A stretch of 64,000 nt of DNA from Amycolatopsis anabasis (GTDB taxonomy: Bacteria > Actinomycetota > Actinomycetes > Mycobacteriales > Pseudonocardiaceae), in the NCBI RefSeq assembly GCF_009765355.1, contig NZ_VTHK01000014.1, positions 62,001-126,000 on the forward strand, in the 5' to 3' direction. Of the stretch, positions 58,206 to 64,000 are shown piece after piece. The notes beneath the pieces were generated by a model. The model did not search any database. It was not told the DNA's origin and was given only the letters and a program-made list of their open reading frames with translations. Both the position numbers and the translations under genes were made by a program. The stretch's first letter is position 1. Each line of letters begins with the position of its first letter.

Positions 58206-59425
58206 TGCCGGTCGACTCCCGCAAACGCTTGCGGTACGCCGCGGGCGGCCTGTTCGCGGTGTTCCTGCTGGTCGGCGCCGCGGTGACCGCGGTGGCCTAC
58301 AGCGGAGGAGCGTTCGACTCCGATCCCGAGGTGACCGTGGTCGTCCCGGCCTCGGCGGGGCAGCTGAAACCGCAGTCCGCGGTCCAGTTCCGCGGGGTGG
58401 TCGTCGGCACGGTGACCGAGGTGCGGGGCGATGTCGAGGAATCGACGCTGACGTTGCGGATTTCCCCGGCTCAGCTCGGTCTCATCCCCGGTTCGGTGAA
58501 AGCCCGCCTGCTGCCGCGGACCCTGTTCGGCGACACCTACGTGGATCTGAACGCGAGCGGGCCGGCCGCCGAGCCGTTGCACGCGGGCGCCCGGGTCGCG
58601 CACGACGACACCGCGGCCACCGCTCAGCTGTACACCGTCGGCCGCCGGTTGTACGACCTGGTCACCGCGGTGCAACCGGCGAAACTGTCCGGCGCGCTGG
58701 GTGCGGTCGCCGACGTGCTGCGGGGCCGGGGCGCCGAACTCGGCGGGATGATCGACCGCGCGGGGCAGCTCGCCCGGGACGCCGGCCCGCTCACCGACAC
58801 GCTCTTCGCCGATCTGTCCCAGGCCTCCGACCTGGCCCGGCAGCTGGCCGCGAGCGCACCGGACCTGTTCCGGGCGCTGGACAACGCGGTGTCCCTTTCG
58901 GACACCCTGGTCCAGCGCAAGGAGGATCTCCGGCGGCTGCTCGCGGCCGGGACCCAGGGCGCGGGGACCGTGGAGAACCTGTTGCGGGACAACGCGGATC
59001 GGACCATCCAGCTGGTGGGCAACCTGGACCCGATCCTGACCACGATGAACGACCGGTCCGGGGCGTTGCGGGACACGGTGACCAGCCTCGGCACCGCGCT
59101 CGACGCCGTTCGCGGGGAACTGTCCAACGGGCCCTGGCTGACCCTGAAGGCGCCGCTCACCTTCGACAGCCCGTATCCGTATACCGCGAAGGACTGCCCG
59201 CGCTACGGCAGCCTCGCCGGGCCGAACTGCGGCGCGGCGGCGCCCCAGCGACCGGCGGCCCCGCCGCCCGCCGCACCCGCGCCCGTTCCGCAAGGAGCGG
59301 TCGGTCCGGTCGGTGGCGAGCAGGAGAAGAAGACGATCTCCGAGGTGATGACCGGGCCGCCGGATCTGCTCAGCCTGCTGCTGGGCCCGTTGCTGCGCGG
59401 CGCGAAGGTGGTGACCGGCGGATGA
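58202..59425 (+). CDS. mceA: Mce-family protein, first (MceA position)
   Basis: 407 residues. One N-terminal signal-anchor helix (about 11-31), the MlaD/MCE domain (about 40-125: VVPASAGQLKPQSAVQFRGV, VVGTVTEV, LLPRTLFGDTYVDL), then a long helical stretch and a Pro-rich end. In Mce complexes six different Mce proteins form a hexameric ring and a needle-like tube through which lipid passes. Starts at ATG 58202 (ATGATG) overlapping yrbEB. Confidence 0.9.
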   Translation: MMPVDSRKRLRYAAGGLFAVFLLVGAAVTAVAYSGGAFDSDPEVTVVVPASAGQLKPQSAVQFRGVVVGTVTEVRGDVEESTLTLRISPAQLGLIPGSVKARLLPRTLFGDTYVDLNASGPAAEPLHAGARVAHDDTAATAQLYTVGRRLYDLVTAVQPAKLSGALGAVADVLRGRGAELGGMIDRAGQLARDAGPLTDTLFADLSQASDLARQLAASAPDLFRALDNAVSLSDTLVQRKEDLRRLLAAGTQGAGTVENLLRDNADRTIQLVGNLDPILTTMNDRSGALRDTVTSLGTALDAVRGELSNGPWLTLKAPLTFDSPYPYTAKDCPRYGSLAGPNCGAAAPQRPAAPPPAAPAPVPQGAVGPVGGEQEKKTISEVMTGPPDLLSLLLGPLLRGAKVVTGG

Positions 59426-60441
59426 GGCCCGCCCTGGTGCGCACCTCGATCAAACTCGCGGTGTTCCTGGTGATTTCCGTGCTCTGCCTGGTGATGGTGG
59501 TGAACACCCTGGCCAAACCGCTCGACGGCCCCGCGAACCGGTACTCCGCGGTGTTCACCGACGCCATCGGGCTGACCGCCGGGTCGGACGTGCGCATGGG
59601 CGGGGTCCGGGTCGGCCGGGTCGACGAGGTCGTCCTCACCGAGGGGCAGGCGAAGGTGACCTTCGACGTGGACACCGCGCAGCGGGTGCCCGCCGACGCG
59701 CGGCTCGCCATCCGGTACGCGGACATGCTCGGCGCGCGCAACCTCAACGTCCTGCCCGGCCCCAGCGGTCCACAAGCGACGGAGACCCTGCCGCCGGGTG
59801 CGGTCGTCCCGGTCGACCGGACCGTGCCCGCGCTGGACCTGACGAACCTGCTGAACGGTTTCAAACCGCTGTTCGCGGTGCTGGACCCGCAGGAGCTGAA
59901 CCAGCTCGCGGGCGAGTTGATCGGGATCTTCCAGGGCCAGGGGCCGACCGTGCAGAGCCTGCTCACCCGCACGATCGCGGTGACCAAGGACCTCGCCTCG
60001 CGCGACCAGGTCATCTCCGGCGTGCTGCGCAACCTCAACTCGATGGTCGACTTCACGCTGGCGAAACGGCAGGACTTCCGGCAACTGCTCGACGGGCTGA
60101 ACCAGCTCGCCGCCGGGCTGGCCGAGGACCGGGGGCAGATCGTCGACGCGCTGGACGCGGGTTCGGCGCTGGCCCGGTCGCTGTCCGGGCTGGTCGACCG
60201 CATCCAGCCGGAGCTGACGCCGACGGTCGAATCGGTGGACCGCGCGGGCAAGGCGCTGGCCGGCAACACCGAGCAGTTCAACCAGGCGCTGAACCTCGCG
60301 CCGGGCCTGCTGGACAACCTGACCCGCGCGGCGGACTACGGCTCCTGGGTCAACGTGTACCTCTGCAACCTCAAGCTGGACACGGGTCTGGGCAATCTCG
60401 ACCTGTCCGGTGGGCCGCATTCGGAGGTGTGCCGGAAATGA
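59422..60441 (+). CDS. mceB: Mce-family protein, second (MceB position)
   Basis: 339 residues: signal anchor (about 8-30), MCE domain with YSAVFTDAIGLTAGSDVRMG, GVRVGRVDEV and RYADMLGARNLNVLPG, and a helical tube region (TIAVTKDLASRDQVISGVLR). A Cys pair near the C-terminus (YLCNLK and SEVCRK) is typical of this position. ATG at 59422 overlaps the mceA stop; the stop overlaps mceC (ATGA). Confidence 0.9.
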   Translation: MRPALVRTSIKLAVFLVISVLCLVMVVNTLAKPLDGPANRYSAVFTDAIGLTAGSDVRMGGVRVGRVDEVVLTEGQAKVTFDVDTAQRVPADARLAIRYADMLGARNLNVLPGPSGPQATETLPPGAVVPVDRTVPALDLTNLLNGFKPLFAVLDPQELNQLAGELIGIFQGQGPTVQSLLTRTIAVTKDLASRDQVISGVLRNLNSMVDFTLAKRQDFRQLLDGLNQLAAGLAEDRGQIVDALDAGSALARSLSGLVDRIQPELTPTVESVDRAGKALAGNTEQFNQALNLAPGLLDNLTRAADYGSWVNVYLCNLKLDTGLGNLDLSGGPHSEVCRK

Positions 60442-61430
60442 TGTGGCTGCCCAAGGGAAATCCGGTGCGGGCCGGGCTCGTCGGCGCGGTGGTGATCCTC
60501 GCGATCCTGGCCGCGGCCGTGCTCGGGCCGGCCGCGTTGTTCGCCGCGAAGACCGCGGACTTCCACGCCCAGCTGGCCAACGCGAGCGGGCTGAAACCGG
60601 ACGATCCGGTGTATGTCGCCGGAATCCCCGCGGGCCGGGTCACCGGGGTCGCGCTCGCCGGCAACAAGGTCGACGTCGCGTTCCGGCTGGACCGGGACAC
60701 CACGCTCGGCACCTCGACCCGGGCCTCGGTCAAGCTGATGACGATCCTGGGCCGCCGGTACCTCAACGTCGAGCCGTCCGGCGGGGGCCGGATGCGCGGC
60801 GGGGACACGATCCCGGTCGACCGCACCACGGTTCCCTACATTTTGGACGATCTGGGGCGGCAGGCGCGGCAGACCACCGAGCAACTCGACCTGCCCCGGC
60901 TGCGGCAGTTGCTGAAGACGTTCACCGAGATCGCGCCGAAGGAGCCGGGCCAGCTCGGCGAGGCGCTGGCCGGGGTCAGCGCGGTCACCCGCATGGTGAA
61001 CCAGAACGACGACCAGATCAACCAGGTGCTGGCCGGGGCGCAGGCGCTGACCCAGTCGCTGCTGGAGCAGAAGGACACCTTCGTCTCCCTGCTGGGCAAC
61101 GCGGATCTGGTGCTGCGCACCCTCGTCGAGCGCAAGGACGCGGTGACCGCGCTGATCTCCGACGTCGGCAAGCTCACCGACGTGGCCACGACCTTCTTGG
61201 CCGAGCACAAGAACGAGCTGAACTCGGTGCTGGACGAACTGCATTCCATCTCCGGCACGCTCTCGGCCAACGAGCGGAACCTGGCCGCGACGATCGAGAA
61301 ACTCGGCCCCTTCTCGCGCTACCTGGCGAACGTGAGCGGCAACGGGAACTGGGTCGACGTGGCCGCCCCCTCGGCGGTCATCCCGGACAACGTCCTGTGC
61401 CTCGCCGGACTCGTCAGCGGGTGCAAGTGA
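60438..61430 (+). CDS. mceC: Mce-family protein, third (MceC position)
   Basis: 330 residues: signal anchor (about 11-36), MCE domain (FHAQLANASGLKPDDPVYVA, GIPAGRVTGV, KLMTILGRRYLNVEPS), a long helical region, and a C-terminal Cys pair (NVLCLAGLVSGCK). ATG at 60438 overlaps the mceB stop; an in-frame GTG at 60429 is less likely. The stop overlaps the mceD start (TGATG). Confidence 0.9.
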   Translation: MMWLPKGNPVRAGLVGAVVILAILAAAVLGPAALFAAKTADFHAQLANASGLKPDDPVYVAGIPAGRVTGVALAGNKVDVAFRLDRDTTLGTSTRASVKLMTILGRRYLNVEPSGGGRMRGGDTIPVDRTTVPYILDDLGRQARQTTEQLDLPRLRQLLKTFTEIAPKEPGQLGEALAGVSAVTRMVNQNDDQINQVLAGAQALTQSLLEQKDTFVSLLGNADLVLRTLVERKDAVTALISDVGKLTDVATTFLAEHKNELNSVLDELHSISGTLSANERNLAATIEKLGPFSRYLANVSGNGNWVDVAAPSAVIPDNVLCLAGLVSGCK

Positions 61431-62503
61431 TGGGGAAGTGGTACCGGATCGGGGCGGCGGCGGTGGTCGCCGTGCTGCTGGTCGCGGGCGGGCTGTGGTA
61501 CTTCCGGGACAAGCCCACGCTCACCGTTTCCGCGGACTTCGCGCACGCCGACGGGATCTTCCCGGGCAACTCGGTGAACATCCTCGGGGTTCCGGTCGGC
61601 ACGGTGAAATCGATCGAACCGCGCGGCGGCACGGTCCGGATCACCATGTCCCTGCCCGCGGACACCCGGATCCCGGCCACCGCGCGGGCGTGGGTGCTGA
61701 CCCCGGCGGTGGTCAGCGAGAAGTACGTGGAGCTTTCCCCCGCCTACGAATCCGGGGACGCGCTCGGCGAAGGCGCGGTCATCCCGGTCGAGCGCACGCA
61801 TTCCCCGATCAAATGGGACGATCTGGTGCGCTCGCTGGATTCGCTGCTGACCGCGCTCGGCCCGGAGAGGCTGAACTCCGGGGGCGGTCTCGGCCAGGCG
61901 CTGTCGGTCGGCGCGAACCTGATCGACGGCAACGGGCAGCCGTTCCGGGACGCCGTGCGCGGTGTCGCGCAGGCTTCGGAACTGCTGGCCGGGAAGTCCG
62001 ACGACGTCACCGGGCTGCTGGACAAGCTGAACCAGCTCGTGCAGCTCCTCGTGGACAACAAGTCCACAGTAGACTCATTGACCGGTTCGGTGAGTCAGGC
62101 GACGCAGCTGTTCGACCAGCAGCGCGGCGCGATCACGAACACGATCGGGCAGCTTTCCGGTGTGCTCGGGGACCTGTCCGAGCTGATCCAGCGGCACGGC
62201 AAACCGCTGACCGAGGATCTCACCAAGCTGAGCCAGTTGAGCGGCAGCATCCTGAGCCGCCAGCAGGCGCTCACCGAACTGCTGGACACCGCGCCGCTGG
62301 GCTTCGAGAACTGGACCCGCGCGATCAGCCCGGACGACCGGATCCGCATCCGGCTGAACATCTCCACGAACTTCGCCCAGTTCCCCGCGGGCAAGGCGCT
62401 GTGCGACCGGTTGCCGATCCCGTTCTGCACCGGCGCGGGGATCACCAATCCGATCCCGTTCCCGCCGAACATCGCCGGGTTGCTCGGGGGTGCGGCCCGA
62501 TGA
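61430..62503 (+). CDS. mceD: Mce-family protein, fourth (MceD position)
   Basis: 357 residues: signal anchor (about 7-25), MCE domain (SADFAHADGIFPGNSVNILG, VPVGTVKSIEPRGG, VLTPAVVSEKYVELSP), helical tube region, and a C-terminal part with two Cys (ALCDRLPIPFCTGAGI) and a Pro-rich end. ATG at 61430 shares one base with the mceC stop; the stop overlaps the lipoprotein mceE start. Confidence 0.9.
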   Translation: MGKWYRIGAAAVVAVLLVAGGLWYFRDKPTLTVSADFAHADGIFPGNSVNILGVPVGTVKSIEPRGGTVRITMSLPADTRIPATARAWVLTPAVVSEKYVELSPAYESGDALGEGAVIPVERTHSPIKWDDLVRSLDSLLTALGPERLNSGGGLGQALSVGANLIDGNGQPFRDAVRGVAQASELLAGKSDDVTGLLDKLNQLVQLLVDNKSTVDSLTGSVSQATQLFDQQRGAITNTIGQLSGVLGDLSELIQRHGKPLTEDLTKLSQLSGSILSRQQALTELLDTAPLGFENWTRAISPDDRIRIRLNISTNFAQFPAGKALCDRLPIPFCTGAGITNPIPFPPNIAGLLGGAAR

Positions 62504-63546
62504 GCGCCCGGTTCAGGATCGCCGCGCTCGCCGTGCTGGTCACCGTCCTCAGTGGATGCGGGGTGAGTTTCCAGAACCTGCCGATCGGCCGGAACCCGGA
62601 CGGCGACTCGTACCCGATCACGCTGGTCTTCGCGAACGCGGCGAACCTGCCGATCGGCGGCCAGGTCAAACTCGGCCAGTCGGTGGTCGGGCGGGTGAGC
62701 GACCTGGCGGCCAAGGACTTCCAGGCGCTCGTGACGGTCCGGATGACCAGGGACGTGCGCCTGCCGATCGGCACGAAGGCCGAGCTGCGGGTGACGTCGG
62801 CGCTCGGCGAGGAGTTCGTCAACCTCGAAGTACCGCCCGGAACTCCCAGCGGTTACCTGGCCGAAGGCGCCACGATCGGGGTGCGGGACACGGCCACCGG
62901 GCCGAACGTGGAGGACCTGCTGGCCGCGACCGGCACCATGCTGAACGGGGCCGGGCTGGACCAGGTCAAGACGATCGTGGCCGAGACGAACACCGCGCTC
63001 GCCGGGCGGGAGCAGACGGTCCGGGACATGTTCGGCGAGCTGAACGGGCTGCTCGGCTCGATCGACGCGCGCCGGGGCGAGCTGACCCGGACCCTCGACG
63101 CCCTGAACTCGCTCACCACCACCGTCAACAACGAGCGGTCGACCATCGAAGCCGGACTGACCAGGCTCACCCCGGCGATCCAGGTGCTGCTGGACCAGCG
63201 GGGGAGTTTCGAACAACTCCTCGGGCGGGTCACCACGCTGAGCCGCACCACCACCGAGGTGCTCGGGAAGACGCAGGACAAACTGGTCACCGAGGTCCGC
63301 AAGCTGCGCCCGGTGCTCGACGAACTCGGCAGCTTCGACCGGACGCTCGGCGACACGCTCGCCAAGGTCGAGCCGATGAGCAAGCTGTTCGCGCGGGCGA
63401 TCCCGGGGGACTACCTGGACATGGACGGCACCGTGGACGTCCCGAACACCCTGCTGTCGCTGCTGGGCCTGCCGGGCGCGCTGCTCGGCGGCACGCCGCC
63501 ACCACCGCGGGACCTGAACGACTTCCTGGCGAGGGGGACGCGATGA
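62500..63546 (+). CDS. mceE: Mce-family lipoprotein, fifth (MceE/LprK position)
   Basis: 348 residues. Unlike the other Mce proteins it starts with a lipoprotein signal (ALAVLVTVLSGCG) whose Cys at about residue 20 is the lipid acceptor, as in MceE/Lpr proteins of mycobacteria. The MCE domain has LVFANAANLPIGGQVKLGQS, VVGRVSDLAAKD and RVTSALGEEFVNLEVP; a long coiled helical region follows. ATG at 62500 and the stop at 63546 both overlap neighbours by ATGA. Confidence 0.92.
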   Translation: MSARFRIAALAVLVTVLSGCGVSFQNLPIGRNPDGDSYPITLVFANAANLPIGGQVKLGQSVVGRVSDLAAKDFQALVTVRMTRDVRLPIGTKAELRVTSALGEEFVNLEVPPGTPSGYLAEGATIGVRDTATGPNVEDLLAATGTMLNGAGLDQVKTIVAETNTALAGREQTVRDMFGELNGLLGSIDARRGELTRTLDALNSLTTTVNNERSTIEAGLTRLTPAIQVLLDQRGSFEQLLGRVTTLSRTTTEVLGKTQDKLVTEVRKLRPVLDELGSFDRTLGDTLAKVEPMSKLFARAIPGDYLDMDGTVDVPNTLLSLLGLPGALLGGTPPPPRDLNDFLARGTR

Positions 63547-64000
63547 GCAGGGGCGCCCGGCGCGTCGCGAACGCCACGATCGTGCAGCTCGTGCTGTTCG
63601 TGGTGATCGCGATCGCGTGCACCAGCTATGTCGGGGTGCGGGTGCTCGGCGCGAAACCGCTCGGCGGCGTCTACCGGGTCAGCGTCGGCCTGGCCGACAC
63701 CGGCGGGCTGACCCCGACCTCGGAGGTCACCTACCGCGGGGTGTCGGTGGGCAAGGTCGAGTCGATCCGGATCGACCCCGGTTCGGCGGGGGTGACCGCG
63801 GTGCTGGCGCTGGAGCGGGGCACCGACATCCCCGCGTCCAGCCGGGCCGTGGTCAGCCAGGAAAGCCCGATCGCCATCCAGAAACTGGACCTGCGGCCGG
63901 ACAATGCGAATCCGCCGTTCCTGGCCGACGGGAGCCGGATCGGGAGCGAGGCCACCAGCCGCCCGCTGCCGCTGGAAACCCTGCTCGTGCACTTCATGCG
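63543..64000 (+). CDS. mceF: Mce-family protein, sixth (MceF position), 5' part
   Basis: 152 codons from ATG 63543 run off the end of the window without a stop. The visible part has a signal-anchor helix (about 9-30: ATIVQLVLFVVIAIACTSYV) and the MCE domain (RVSVGLADTGGLTPTSEVTY, RGVSVGKVESIRIDPG, VVSQESPIAIQKLDLRPDN). It completes the set of six Mce proteins. ATG overlaps the mceE stop. Confidence 0.9.
   Translation, partial: MSRGARRVANATIVQLVLFVVIAIACTSYVGVRVLGAKPLGGVYRVSVGLADTGGLTPTSEVTYRGVSVGKVESIRIDPGSAGVTAVLALERGTDIPASSRAVVSQESPIAIQKLDLRPDNANPPFLADGSRIGSEATSRPLPLETLLVHFM

Overview
The window is one contiguous piece of a high-GC actinobacterial chromosome. Several features point to a mycolata-related, spore-forming or soil genus of the Pseudonocardiaceae, most likely Amycolatopsis-like: GTG/TTG starts and ATGA-type overlaps everywhere, a complete mce locus, an iniB-iniA-iniC locus, a DprE2-type arabinan-precursor reductase, LCP and CseABC-type cell-envelope genes, and geosmin synthesis. 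The genus is an inference from gene content, not from a marker gene. No rRNA, tRNA, IS element, integrase or CRISPR array was found.

Layout. 1-6.2 kb: end of an ACC deaminase gene, a membrane acyltransferase-like protein, an LCP ligase, a NodB-type deacetylase, and a lipoprotein/response regulator/sensor kinase trio ordered like cseA-cseB-cseC. 6.2-10.4 kb: a shortened CYTH-domain gene bounded by a duplicated piece of the kinase gene, a candidate RiPP pair (37-residue Asp-rich peptide plus a protein isoaspartate methyltransferase homologue), an ankyrin protein, a mirrored six-unit 21-bp repeat, a DUF4239 membrane protein and an EF-hand protein. 10.4-20.4 kb, all on the minus strand: a terpenoid island with ispG, a short dxs, ispH, a polyprenyl diphosphate synthase, and a two-domain geosmin synthase sandwiched between two family 2B encapsulin shell genes. 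These could form one precursor-to-product route in which the cyclase is enclosed in a protein shell.

20.4-27.8 kb: a 0.9-kb intergenic region with strong hairpins, a second DUF4239 gene, a secreted Pro-rich protein, a methyltransferase, an acyl-CoA dehydrogenase/CoA-transferase pair and an SNase-like protein. 27.8-36.7 kb: iniC, iniA and iniB on the minus strand, and divergently an Hsp70-like gene and a large LuxR regulator resembling IniR. 36.7-44.6 kb: a fatty acid desaturase, a DprE2-like reductase, an MFS/MarR pair, a secreted protein and a Ser/Thr kinase diverging from a DasR-like palindrome, a secreted cyclophilin and a DUF2993 protein. 44.8-47.7 kb is the least orderly part: a truncated regulator, GrpB, small genes and two frameshifted genes below a LexA-type box, then a PPOX protein.

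47.7-55.2 kb: a beta-propeller protein, an MFS exporter and a secreted phosphoesterase in one overlapping unit; a TetR/DUF2236 divergon; an XRE regulator with a small Cys-rich protein; and a MerR-like protein. 55.3-64 kb: a tandem-TetR regulator followed by yrbEA-yrbEB-mceA-mceB-mceC-mceD-mceE-mceF, with mceF cut by the window end. The Mce genes are almost all translationally coupled and encode a complete lipid-import ABC-type system apart from the ATPase.
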